Assembly: GCA_002364085.1 (NCBI GenBank)
Contig: DEXK01000006.1
Coordinates: 6,025-70,024, forward strand
DNA: 64,000 bases
Source of the DNA: Balneolaceae bacterium UBA3186
GTDB taxonomy: Bacteria > Bacteroidota > Rhodothermia > Balneolales > Balneolaceae
Reading direction: 5' to 3'
Position 1 is the stretch's first letter. Each line of letters begins with the position of its first letter. A program made the position numbers and the translations under genes. The notes below the pieces were generated by a model, which saw only the letters and a program-made list of their open reading frames with translations, did no database searches and was not told where the DNA came from. Positions 34,253 through 42,553 of the stretch are shown here, piece by piece.

Positions 34253-35494
34253 TTAGAAACTAATTACAGCTTCTAACATTACTCCGCTAAATTCTGCTCC
34301 TTGATAGAGCGAACCATTATAACCGGCTCCATCATATGTTTGTTTTACATATTCAAATTTGGCTAATACATTATCAGTTAAGAACCAGCCTCCACCGATA
34401 TTAATTCTGGATATGTCAATTGATTGAGTAGCATCGGTTTGCTCTCCAGAAACAGTATTGTATCTTCCACCAAAGTAGAGGTTTTCATCTGCACCAAGGC
34501 GATAGATCAACTCTCCTCCCAGTTGAGTAAATCCCCCGCCCGCATCAGCGCCATTATTCACTTGTTCAATAATACCAAAGAATTCAAGACCTTGGAATTT
34601 TATGAATGGATTAATTTGATACGCAGTTTGATAAGCATATCTGGGATTAAATCTGCCTGAGAAATCGCTTCCTTCAGCTACAGCATAATACCGGCTTCCG
34701 GCGCGATCGCCACCATAGATATAATCTCTGGTGCCTTTATCACTACTGCTGTAAAATGATCCGGTTAATCTAAGTCTAAGATCTCTCTGAGGTTGAATAT
34801 CCACACCTAGTTTACCAAAAACTACATACCCTTCATCTGATGAGGTTACACTTTGATTAAGTCGACCATTTGTAGCACCAATTACTCCAATAAATCCTGA
34901 ATTCAGAACTGTAAATTCAATAAATGGTTCGGTAGTGAATGAATCCATTATATAGTTCCCTACAAACGGATTGTAGAGTGCTGAAGCATTGTCACTTCTT
35001 CTGAACTGAGCATCACCATAATTGATTTGATCCATTCCTACTTTTATTCTAACACTCTCCATTAATTCAGAAAGCAGTCCTTCTTGGATGAAATCAAGAT
35101 TATCTATCTGCATATACCCTCCTTTTACATATGCCTCAGTATGGTGACGAGATGATAAGTAGGTTCTCAAATGCATTCTCAATCCTTTTTCGAGCTGCAC
35201 ATCCAGATTTAAGTTTGCGGATGGTAAGTTGAAATTATTCTTAATATCAGCTAAAGAATCACCGGAATTAGTTTGTGATAATCCTTGAAACTGAAGAGCA
35301 AAGTCTCCTCCTACCCATACAAATAAACCATCAAATGTTTTATTTGGTGTTTTAGGAGCTTCAAAAACATTGATGCCGGACTTATCTACACCTCTAAAAT
35401 TAAGAAGATGTTTATTTGCTTGCCCAAATGCGCTTCCCATTGCGAAAATAGACATTAGTACTACAAATGATAGAGTTTTGGTTAGAGCTTTCAT
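34253..35494 (-). CDS. Outer-membrane beta-barrel protein (porin-like)
   Basis: 413 residues with a signal peptide ending 'GSAFGQ'. Alternating aromatic and polar strands fill the chain: 'LRMHLRTYLSSRHHTEAYVKGGYMQID', 'ENLYFGGRYNTVSGEQ', 'INIGGGWFLTDNVLAKFEYVKQTYD'. It ends in phenylalanine ('LEAVISF'), the usual outer-membrane insertion signal. Length suits a 16- to 18-strand barrel of the phosphate-selective porin kind, though no specific motif confirms that. It follows the YceI copy B gene by 17 bases on the same strand, so barrel and lipid-binding protein are probably made together. ATG 35494. Confidence 0.8.
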   Translation of the reverse strand: MKALTKTLSFVVLMSIFAMGSAFGQANKHLLNFRGVDKSGINVFEAPKTPNKTFDGLFVWVGGDFALQFQGLSQTNSGDSLADIKNNFNLPSANLNLDVQLEKGLRMHLRTYLSSRHHTEAYVKGGYMQIDNLDFIQEGLLSELMESVRIKVGMDQINYGDAQFRRSDNASALYNPFVGNYIMDSFTTEPFIEFTVLNSGFIGVIGATNGRLNQSVTSSDEGYVVFGKLGVDIQPQRDLRLRLTGSFYSSSDKGTRDYIYGGDRAGSRYYAVAEGSDFSGRFNPRYAYQTAYQINPFIKFQGLEFFGIIEQVNNGADAGGGFTQLGGELIYRLGADENLYFGGRYNTVSGEQTDATQSIDISRINIGGGWFLTDNVLAKFEYVKQTYDGAGYNGSLYQGAEFSGVMLEAVISF

Positions 35495-35511
35495 GATAGT
35501 ATTGGTTTATT

Positions 35512-36081
35512 TTATTGGTTTGTTTTAAAGATGACATCGAAAACTATCTCGACTTCATCTCCGGTTTTTAAAGTTCCAAGCATCGCTTTTGGTGGTTTTA
35601 TGTCGTAGTCAGTCATCAAAAGCTTCTTAAGTCCAATGATCTTGATGCTGAGATCTTCAAAAATTTGATAAGAGCCTGCTATATCCACTTCCAACTCTTT
35701 TCCTGCAATGGTCAAAAACCCGTTTATGTAAACTGAATCTTGTGTTAGTTCAGCTAGTTCTGAAAACCTGAAAAAGATTTTCGGGTGTTTTTTAGCTTCC
35801 AATGCTGAATAGGTTTTACTGTCCATAATGCCCTTACCACTTTTTATAGATTCAACATCTACAACTAAGGTCAGGTCTTCTATGCCAATAAACTTGTTTT
35901 GTGTGTCAATTTTGGTGAGTAAGTCACCTTCCATTTTCTCCACATTAGATTCCCAGTCATGTAAGGAGGATGTACCCTTTACAAGAATTTTACTGAGTTC
36001 ATAATCTAGGGTGTAGACACTCTGAGATTTAATAGATAAGCTTGTTAAAACTCCAAACAATATGATGAACAGAATCTTCAT
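35512..36081 (-). CDS. YceI-like domain protein (copy B)
   Basis: 189 residues with signal peptide ('MKILFIILFGVLTSLSIKSQ'). YceI fold: 'YTLDYELSKILVKGTSSLHDWESNVEKMEG', 'KTYSALEAKKHPKIFFRFSEL', 'INGFLTIAGKELEVDIAGSYQ', 'MLGTLKTGDEVEIVFDVIF'. The short beginning with 'SKILVKGTSSLHDWE' is characteristic of the Bacteroidetes YceI set. First gene of a probable two-gene unit with the barrel at 34253. The 216 bases upstream to tex contain only AT-rich sequence with a small 'atttcc/ggaaat' hairpin. Confidence 0.85.
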   Translation of the reverse strand: MKILFIILFGVLTSLSIKSQSVYTLDYELSKILVKGTSSLHDWESNVEKMEGDLLTKIDTQNKFIGIEDLTLVVDVESIKSGKGIMDSKTYSALEAKKHPKIFFRFSELAELTQDSVYINGFLTIAGKELEVDIAGSYQIFEDLSIKIIGLKKLLMTDYDIKPPKAMLGTLKTGDEVEIVFDVIFKTNQ

Positions 36082-36297
36082 AGTAACTCCTTTAGGTTAA
36101 GATTTCCGTGAAAGGAAATTGTTTCTTTGAAGATTGATCAATCTATCTAAGTGCTTGTCATAAGGTACTTAACAATTGTGAAGATTCGATGAAGTAGATC
36201 TTCACTTATAATTAATCTTTAGAAAATTCAACTATCAATAAGTTCAGCGACTTCCTATTTTTGAATCGTTCTTGGAATCTCAAAAATTGATTAAAAA

Positions 36298-38457
36298 ATG
36301 CCCAATTCACTTATAGTTAATACTATTTCATCACAGCTAAATATCTCAGCTAAACAAATTAGCACGGTAGCCGGTTTTATCGACGAGGGCGCTACCATTC
36401 CTTTCCTTGCTCGCTATCGTAAAGAAGCCACCGGAGGCTTGGATGAAGAACAGCTCAGAGATGTGCGTGATGCATTGGAATTTCAAAAAACACTGGCTTC
36501 AAGAAAAGAAACCATTCTTAAATCCATTAAAGAACAGGAAAAACTCACACCTGAACTGGAAGCGCAAATAAAAGGCTGTACCGACCTTACTGTGCTGGAA
36601 GATCTGTACTTGCCTTACAAACAAAAGCGTAAAACTCGAGGCGACAAAGCCAAAGAAAAAGGATTAGAGCCATTGGCTCAACTTATTTGGGAACAGGAAA
36701 TCGAATCCGGAAGCCCTGATGATTATGCCAAAGAGTACATCAACAAAGAAAAAGAAGTAGAGACTCTGGAAGATGTGTGGCAGGGAGCAAATGATATTGT
36801 AGCGGAATGGATCAATGAACATCTGGAAGTGAGAGAAAAACTACGTGACATTTTTTTGAAGCACGCTACTATCAAGACAAAGAAAAACCCGACTGTAAAA
36901 GAGCGAACCAATTTTGAGGACTATTATGAATTCGCAGCCAAAGTAGACCGCTTAAAACCGTATCAAATTCTGGCTATCAATCGTGGGGAAAGAGAAAATG
37001 TATTGTTTGTGAGCACAGAAGTTTGGGAAGAACGTACCCTGGAAACCATGGATGATATCGTGATCACCAACGACATGAGTATTTTTACGGAACGCATTCA
37101 GGATGCTGTTGAAGATGCTTTTAAAAGATTACTCTCCCCTTCTTTAGAGCGGGAATTAAGAAACGCACTTACAGATAAAGCTGACGAACATGCCATTGAA
37201 ACATTTGCAACCAATCTTGGAAACCTGTTAATGCAACCTCCACTGGAAAAGAAGATCGTTCTTGGATTAGATCCTGCTTACAGATCCGGGTGCAAGTTGG
37301 CAGTAGTTGACGGAACCGGTAAATATCTGGATGGAACCACTATCTACCCTACTCCGCCACAAAACAAGATCGTTGAATCTGAGGTGGTTCTGGGAAAGTT
37401 GATCGAAAAACACAATGTGGAACTGATTGCGATCGGTAATGGAACCGGGAGTCGTGAGGCTGAACAATTTGTAGCCGATTACATCCAGAAAAGTGGCGCT
37501 GATGTCAGCTATTTGATCGTGAATGAAGCCGGAGCTTCGGTGTACTCTGCATCCAAAATAGCCAGAGACGAATTTCCTGATCTGGATGCTGCTCAGCGTG
37601 GTAATATTTCCATCGCTCGAAGAGTTCAGGATCCTTTGGCAGAATTGGTGAAGATCGACCCGAAATCTATTGGTGTAGGTTTATATCAGCATGATGTAAA
37701 CCAGAATCAACTTTCAGGGAAACTTGACGATGTAGTTGAAAGCTGTGTGAATGAAGTAGGCGTTAATCTGAATACAGCTAGTGCTCCACTGCTAACTCAT
37801 ATTTCCGGTTTGGGAAAGCGAGTTGCTGAAGCAATAGTTAAACAGCGAGAAACATCTGGAATCTTTACATCCAGAAACGAAATAAAAGAAATTGAAGGAG
37901 TGGGAGAATTTCGTTTCCAGCAAGCCGCCGGATTTATGCGTATTCCGGAATCTAAAAACCCATTAGACAACACCGCTATTCACCCGGAAAGTTATGAAGC
38001 CGCTGAAAAGCTATGTAATCTGTTTGGTATAGATCTCGAAAATCTGTCTTCACAAAAAGATAAAATCGCTTCAAAGTTTGGGAATTTGAACACCAAACAA
38101 GTTGCTGAACAACTGCGAATTGGCGAGCCTACCTTAGAACTTATTATCGAAAACCTCCAGAAACCCGGCCGTGATCCAAGAGAATCCCTTCAAAAACCGA
38201 TCTTGCGAACCGATGTTGTAAAGATGGAAGACCTCAAAGAAGGCCAGAAATTACAGGGAACCGTACGTAATGTAGTTGATTTCGGTGCTTTTGTGGATAT
38301 CGGAGTAAAACAGGATGGATTGCTTCATATCTCAAGCATGAGTAAAACCAAAAAAGTGGAAGATCCTCATGACGTAGTTGGAGTCGGTGATATCATCAAT
38401 GTAGAAATCATAAAACTGGATCTTGAAAGAGAAAGAATTGGGTTGGAGTTGGTTTAA
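36298..38457 (+). CDS. tex: Tex-family RNA-binding transcription accessory protein
   Basis: 719 residues, the normal Tex length. The N-terminal Tex domain reads 'GATIPFLARYRKEATGGLDEEQLRDVRDALEFQ' and 'LYLPYKQKRKTRGDKAKEKGLEPLA'. A YqgF-like RNase-H fold follows with 'VLGLDPAYRSGCKLAVVDGTGKYLDGTTIYP'. Helix-hairpin-helix repeats are at 'PLLTHISGLGKRVAEAIVKQRETSGIFTSR', and the S1 RNA-binding domain closes the protein ('LQGTVRNVVDFGAFVDIGVKQDGLLHISSMS'). Tex binds nucleic acid and affects transcription and antisense RNA handling; a catalytic role is not established. ATG 36298 follows a 216-base gap. Monocistronic. Confidence 0.95.
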   Translation: MPNSLIVNTISSQLNISAKQISTVAGFIDEGATIPFLARYRKEATGGLDEEQLRDVRDALEFQKTLASRKETILKSIKEQEKLTPELEAQIKGCTDLTVLEDLYLPYKQKRKTRGDKAKEKGLEPLAQLIWEQEIESGSPDDYAKEYINKEKEVETLEDVWQGANDIVAEWINEHLEVREKLRDIFLKHATIKTKKNPTVKERTNFEDYYEFAAKVDRLKPYQILAINRGERENVLFVSTEVWEERTLETMDDIVITNDMSIFTERIQDAVEDAFKRLLSPSLERELRNALTDKADEHAIETFATNLGNLLMQPPLEKKIVLGLDPAYRSGCKLAVVDGTGKYLDGTTIYPTPPQNKIVESEVVLGKLIEKHNVELIAIGNGTGSREAEQFVADYIQKSGADVSYLIVNEAGASVYSASKIARDEFPDLDAAQRGNISIARRVQDPLAELVKIDPKSIGVGLYQHDVNQNQLSGKLDDVVESCVNEVGVNLNTASAPLLTHISGLGKRVAEAIVKQRETSGIFTSRNEIKEIEGVGEFRFQQAAGFMRIPESKNPLDNTAIHPESYEAAEKLCNLFGIDLENLSSQKDKIASKFGNLNTKQVAEQLRIGEPTLELIIENLQKPGRDPRESLQKPILRTDVVKMEDLKEGQKLQGTVRNVVDFGAFVDIGVKQDGLLHISSMSKTKKVEDPHDVVGVGDIINVEIIKLDLERERIGLELV

Positions 38458-38514
38458 GAAGTGACAAAGAGTTTTTAGTGACAGAGCTTCAAAGTTTGGT
38501 TTCGTTTGTAATCA

Positions 38515-38600
38515 CTGCGAGGGCGTCCCTGTTTCCCGTCGGAGGGATACAGATTTCATGCTTGCATGAAATCAGAGGGAGGACGAGCCACGACCAAGCT
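38515..38600. repeat. Compound foldback overlapping the 3' end of the DUF559 gene
   Basis: It contains a perfect ten-base stem GATTTCATGC-tt-GCATGAAATC (38552-38573). Upstream of it is a second hairpin, CTGTTTCCC (38529-38537) with GGGATACAG (38544-38552), one mismatch. Rough outer arms are 'gagggcgtccct' and, inverted, 'ggctcgtcctccct'. Base composition is richer in G+C than the flanks. The last codons of the DUF559 gene ('GRGSSSL') lie inside it. Confidence 0.6.
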
Positions 38601-38970
38601 TAGTAATAACCTGTGAAATAACCCTTCTCACCTCATCCATATTCTTAAGAACATCCTCATTACTAAACCGGATAACTGTGAATCCTGCATTCTCCAATCT
38701 CATTTGTCGATTTAAATCATTCATCCTGACAATCAAATCATCATGTGAGCTTCCATCCACTTCGATAATAAGTGATAATTCCTGACACATAAAATCAGCT
38801 ATGTAATTCAACACCGGCCTTTGTCTTTTAAAAGTGTAACCTGTTTTCTTTTTGGAAAGCGCATACTTCCATAAACAAGCTTCGGCTTTGGTAGCGCTGT
38901 TTCTGTTTTTGTTCGCAAATTTTCTCAATCCTTTGTTGTAACCGAAATTAATAGATCTGTCTACTTTCAT
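38572..38970 (-). CDS. DUF559 endonuclease-like protein
   Basis: 132 residues. It matches the DUF559 family, related to very-short-patch-repair endonucleases: 'NSATKAEACLWKYALSKKKTGYTFKRQRPVLNYIADFMCQELSLIIEVDGSSHD', then 'RMNDLNRQMRLENAGFTVIRFSNEDVL'. The PD-(D/E)xK site would be D59, E70 and D72. The family's cellular function is not known. The C-terminus runs into a palindromic repeat, so the last residues may be repeat-encoded. No methyltransferase or mutL/vsr neighbour is present. The gene sits alone between tex and the SDR gene, and such genes are often variably present between strains. Confidence 0.82.
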   Translation of the reverse strand: MKVDRSINFGYNKGLRKFANKNRNSATKAEACLWKYALSKKKTGYTFKRQRPVLNYIADFMCQELSLIIEVDGSSHDDLIVRMNDLNRQMRLENAGFTVIRFSNEDVLKNMDEVRRVISQVITKLGRGSSSL

Positions 38971-39118
38971 AGTCTTTATTTTTCGAGGTAAGACAGAAAT
39001 TGAGGGTATTCCTTACAAAGATTTTCCAATTTTTTTTATTTAGGCTGTCCGCCCTCTCCCTGATTCAAAACTCAATTTCAGAAAATCAGTTGTTCCACTC
39101 TCTTAACTATTCCGTAAC

Positions 39119-40696
39119 TTGGTTTTTAACCTAATATTTTTCATCAAGGACCACATCGAAAAAGAAAAGAAATTAAGTCAGAAAGAGATTGATCTGTGTA
39201 TTTCTGTGCTGGAAACACTCACTAATGATCCGAATCAGATCTTTGAGATTGAAAAGGACAAGAGACTTGAGCTTATCATGGCTGCGGGAAAGTTATCCCG
39301 ACCAAGCAGAGAGGAATTCAGAAAGCGAAAGAAAGATGCTAAACGAGCCAATAAGCGAAAACTAAAAGAGAAAGATCGACACGCTCGAAACTCAACGGGA
39401 ATTCGAAGTGCCCGTGAAGCCGTTGTTTTTGAAGCTCCCAAAATGATTGGCTTAACAGGAAAGGAAACTGAGAAAGAAATCCCGTTAGAATCACCAAGAA
39501 ATTGCTACGTTTGTAAAGAAATTTTTCACAACCTGCATCATTTTTATGATACGATGTGTAAAGGTTGTGGTGATTTCAATTATGCCAAAAGGTTCCAATC
39601 TGCTGATCTAACAAATCAGGTTGCTCTTGTAACGGGCTCAAGACTTAAGATCGGCTATCATATCACCTTGATGATGTTGCGCGCCGGAGCGACTGTTATT
39701 GCAACGACTCGTTTTCCTGTGGACTCAGCTCTTCGTTTCGCCAAAGAAGATGATTTTCAGAAATGGGGACATCGCCTAAAAATTCATGGTCTGGATCTTC
39801 GTCATATTCCAAGTGTGGAGATCTTCTGTAATTTTATTGAGCAGGAATATGATCGTTTGGATGTGCTTATCAATAATGCCGCTCAAACGGTTCGACGTCC
39901 GGCAGGCTTCTATCAGCACTTAATGCCAAACGAAGAACGCTCGATTTCCGAACTTCCTCCTTTTGCTCAGGAATTGCTATCTGATCATGAGGCTTGTTTA
40001 AATGAATTACGATCATTGAGCTCCGGTTTTGAAGACGGACAGAATAAAAACCTACCTGTAACCTGGCATGGAAAACAATTGGGAATTGGGCTTCGGGCAT
40101 CTGCAAAACTTTCACAAATTCCGTACAGCATAGACAATTCTTTAACAGCTGAAGAAGTTTTTCCTCAGGGAAAGCTGGATGCAGATTTACAGCAAGTGGA
40201 TCTTCGTAAAACCAACAGCTGGAGATTAAAGCTGGGTGAAATTCATACTAACGAAATGTTAGAAGTTCAGCTGGTTAATTCTGTCGCTCCATTCGTTTTG
40301 TGTAATCGATTAGCCGGATTGATGAAAAAAGAAGATACCGGTCAAAAACATATCATTAATGTTTCTGCAATGGAAGGGAAATTCCATCGCTGGCATAAAG
40401 AAGACCGCCATCCCCATACCAACATGGCAAAAGCGGCACTAAATATGATGACGCATACTTCAGCTTCTGATTTTGCTAAATACGGAATTTATATGAATGC
40501 AGTTGATACCGGCTGGGTAACGGATGAAGATCCTGCAGAATTAGCAAAACGAAAAGAAGAAGTCCATGACTTTCAGCCGCCACTTGATATCGTAGATGGA
40601 GCAGCAAGAGTTCTGGATCCGTTGTTTGATGGAATTAACACCGGCAAGCATTGGTGTGGTAAATTCTTAAAAGATTACAGACCTATTGATTGGTAG
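39119..40696 (+). CDS. SDR-fold protein with N-terminal zinc ribbon; catalytic Tyr missing
   Basis: 525 residues from TTG (start uncertain), twice the size of a normal short-chain dehydrogenase. Residues 60-95 are highly basic. 'CYVCKEIFHNLHHFYDTMCKGCG' (C129, C132, C147, C150) looks like a four-Cys zinc site. The Rossmann part then begins: 'VALVTGSRLKIGYHITLMMLRAGATVIATTRFP' and 'LDVLINNAAQTVRRP'. Ser416 ('INVSAMEG') is kept, but where YxxxK should stand there is T434-N-M-A-K438 ('HTNMAKAALNMM'). Lys remains but the Tyr acid is gone, and the glycine motif is TGxRxKIG instead of TGxxxGIG. A large insert at 260-375 lies between core strands. The reaction is unknown, and a nucleotide- or RNA-binding role is possible. 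Confidence 0.82.
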   Translation: MVFNLIFFIKDHIEKEKKLSQKEIDLCISVLETLTNDPNQIFEIEKDKRLELIMAAGKLSRPSREEFRKRKKDAKRANKRKLKEKDRHARNSTGIRSAREAVVFEAPKMIGLTGKETEKEIPLESPRNCYVCKEIFHNLHHFYDTMCKGCGDFNYAKRFQSADLTNQVALVTGSRLKIGYHITLMMLRAGATVIATTRFPVDSALRFAKEDDFQKWGHRLKIHGLDLRHIPSVEIFCNFIEQEYDRLDVLINNAAQTVRRPAGFYQHLMPNEERSISELPPFAQELLSDHEACLNELRSLSSGFEDGQNKNLPVTWHGKQLGIGLRASAKLSQIPYSIDNSLTAEEVFPQGKLDADLQQVDLRKTNSWRLKLGEIHTNEMLEVQLVNSVAPFVLCNRLAGLMKKEDTGQKHIINVSAMEGKFHRWHKEDRHPHTNMAKAALNMMTHTSASDFAKYGIYMNAVDTGWVTDEDPAELAKRKEEVHDFQPPLDIVDGAARVLDPLFDGINTGKHWCGKFLKDYRPIDW

Positions 40697-40790
40697 ATTT
40701 TTAATTACTTAAACAGATTCTCAGTCGTTTAAATCATTGTTGGACTAAGCGATATTCATTAGATTCAGGATTTAAACCAAATATGATCAT

Positions 40791-41231
40791 ATGAAGTATC
40801 ATCGAATGCTAACTTTGTGTTTAACTTTAATCATTATTTCTGTCACATCGGTTCAAGCTCAAACCATTCAGGAAATTGAACTCCCCAACGAACTAAAAAA
40901 GGTTCTCACCAATTACGAGACACATTGGAAAAACAGCGATGCGAAAGCATTGGCTTCTCTTTTTACGGAAGATGGATTTATTCTACGTCCGGGTCATGAC
41001 CTCGTTAAAGGACGGGAAAATATCCAGACTTCTTATGAAAATGCCGGTGGTGGAGACCTTGTATTGAGAACTTATGATTATTCTGTTCAGGGAAATTTAG
41101 CTTATATCATTGGTGGATATACTTATGGTTCCAGAGTTAAAGACATGGGCAAATACACACTCACTCTGAAAAAGATCAATGGAAATTGGCTGATTCATTC
41201 GGATATGGATAACGGGAATAGCACTAATTAA
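40791..41231 (+). CDS. Secreted NTF2-like protein (DUF4440/SnoaL type)
   Basis: 146 residues with signal peptide ending 'TSVQAQ'. The domain is a good DUF4440 match: 'LKKVLTNYETHWKNSDAKALASLFTEDGFILRPGHDLVKGRENIQTSYENAGGGDL' and then 'YIIGGYTYGSRVKDMGKYTLTLKKINGNWLIHSDMDN'. Family members include ketosteroid-isomerase-like folds, with no reaction indicated here. It starts 94 bases after the SDR gene and could be its downstream partner. A long inverted repeat follows the stop. Confidence 0.82.
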   Translation: MKYHRMLTLCLTLIIISVTSVQAQTIQEIELPNELKKVLTNYETHWKNSDAKALASLFTEDGFILRPGHDLVKGRENIQTSYENAGGGDLVLRTYDYSVQGNLAYIIGGYTYGSRVKDMGKYTLTLKKINGNWLIHSDMDNGNSTN

Positions 41232-41245
41232 GAAGTTGAAGAATG

Positions 41246-41323
41246 GAAAGTGGCAAAGTGTTTTCAATGACAGAGTAACAAAGTAAATTCACTTCTTTGT
41301 TACTCTGTGACTTTGTAACTTTC
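41246..41323. repeat. Long two-step inverted repeat between NTF2-like and argD-like genes
   Basis: Inner stem: ACAGAGTAACAAAG (41270-41283) pairs perfectly with CTTTGTTACTCTGT (41295-41308), 11-base loop. Outer stem: GAAAGTGGCAAAGT (41246-41259) with ACTTTGTAACTTTC (41310-41323), two mismatches. All four arms are variants of 'agtnacaaag', so the structure looks like repeated copies of one word folded back. Echoes of the word occur at 38460-38500. Confidence 0.7.
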
Positions 41324-41383
41324 TATAAAACAGGTTAAAGTCTATATCTTCAAAACAACCTTCCTTCAAACTAAATAGAATAA

Positions 41384-42553
41384 ATGAACGCCCAGGAGTT
41401 AGAAAAAAAACATCACTTTCAGGTTTATAACAGATACCCAATTACAATCGATAGTGGATCAGGAACCAAAGTGTGGGATACTGAAGGAAATGTATATCTG
41501 GATATTCTGGGTGGAATTGCGGTAAACAATCTCGGTCATTGCCACCCGGCTATTGTTTCGGCTATCAAAGATCAAGCTGAGAAATTGCTTCATGTTTCTA
41601 ATTTCTATTATACCGAGCCACAAAGTGAGTTTATAGAACGATTGGCGTATTTATCCGGATTGGATCGTGTATTCCTTTGTAACAGCGGAATGGAAGCGAT
41701 GGAAGCTTGTATCAAACTGGCTCGTAAATGGGGTAAGAAAAATGGAAAGTCAGGAAATATAATTTCTCTAAGTGATGGCTTTCACGGTCGGTCCGTAACC
41801 ACCATCACCATGAGTAAACCGGTTTATCAGGAAGATTTTGAGCCGTTACCTCCGGGATTCATTCAATCACCTTACAACGATTTTGAAGCTCTTGAAAAAG
41901 CAGTTGATGATCAAACCATTGCTATTGCTTTTGAATTGATTCAGGGTAATAGTGGCGTCCATGTAATTGACGGAGATTTTCTGAAGAAAGTCCGACAACT
42001 TTGTGATGACAAGAACATCCTGCTCATTATCGACGAAGTTCAGACCGGCGTAGGTCGAACTGGAAAATTCTTCTGTTACCAACATTTTGATATCAAACCG
42101 GATGTAGTTGCTTCTGCTAAGGCTCTGGCCGGTGGAATTCCTATCGGAGCGGTAATTGCGAAGGAAGAAATAGCTTCTGCACTTTCTTTTGGGAATCATG
42201 GAACTACTTTCGGAGGAAATCCTTTTGCTTGTGCAGTCGGTAATGCCTGTCTTAAAACCATTGAAATGGATAATATCTGTGAACAGGCTGCTGAAAAAGG
42301 TGAATACATGATGAATCTCATCAGAAAGAAAACTGCTCATTTGGATTCTGTAGTTGATGTCCGCGGACTTGGATTGATGATCGGTGTAGAACTCAATCAA
42401 CCTGCCAGACCGGTAGTAGAAAAAATGTTTGAACATCAAGTGCTTTCAAATGCAGCCGGAGGAAATGTGATACGAATTGTACCTCCTCTTGTGATCACAA
42501 AAGATGAGATCGACCAGGTTGTGGATCTATTGGTCAAATGCTTAAAACGTTAA
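41384..42553 (+). CDS. argD: Class III aminotransferase, probably acetylornithine aminotransferase
   Basis: PLP enzyme of 389 residues. The cofactor lysine is K246 in 'VVASAKALAGGIPIGAV'. 'LLIIDEVQTGVGRTGKFF' supplies D217 and Q220, 'SGMEAMEACIKLARKWG' the phosphate loop, and 'GTTFGGNPFACAVG' the second-subunit contact. The start 'HHFQVYNRYPITIDSGSGTKVWDTEGNVYLDILGGIAVNNLGHCHP' is very ArgD-like. It would convert N-acetylglutamate semialdehyde to N-acetylornithine. No other arginine gene lies beside it, so a related omega-aminotransferase function cannot be excluded. It directly abuts the next gene (stop TAA then TTG). Confidence 0.83.
   Translation: MNAQELEKKHHFQVYNRYPITIDSGSGTKVWDTEGNVYLDILGGIAVNNLGHCHPAIVSAIKDQAEKLLHVSNFYYTEPQSEFIERLAYLSGLDRVFLCNSGMEAMEACIKLARKWGKKNGKSGNIISLSDGFHGRSVTTITMSKPVYQEDFEPLPPGFIQSPYNDFEALEKAVDDQTIAIAFELIQGNSGVHVIDGDFLKKVRQLCDDKNILLIIDEVQTGVGRTGKFFCYQHFDIKPDVVASAKALAGGIPIGAVIAKEEIASALSFGNHGTTFGGNPFACAVGNACLKTIEMDNICEQAAEKGEYMMNLIRKKTAHLDSVVDVRGLGLMIGVELNQPARPVVEKMFEHQVLSNAAGGNVIRIVPPLVITKDEIDQVVDLLVKCLKR

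Noticed and set aside
41867..42439. 190-residue minus-strand open frame opposite argD
   Set aside because: Antisense to strongly conserved aminotransferase motifs and without any signal of its own.
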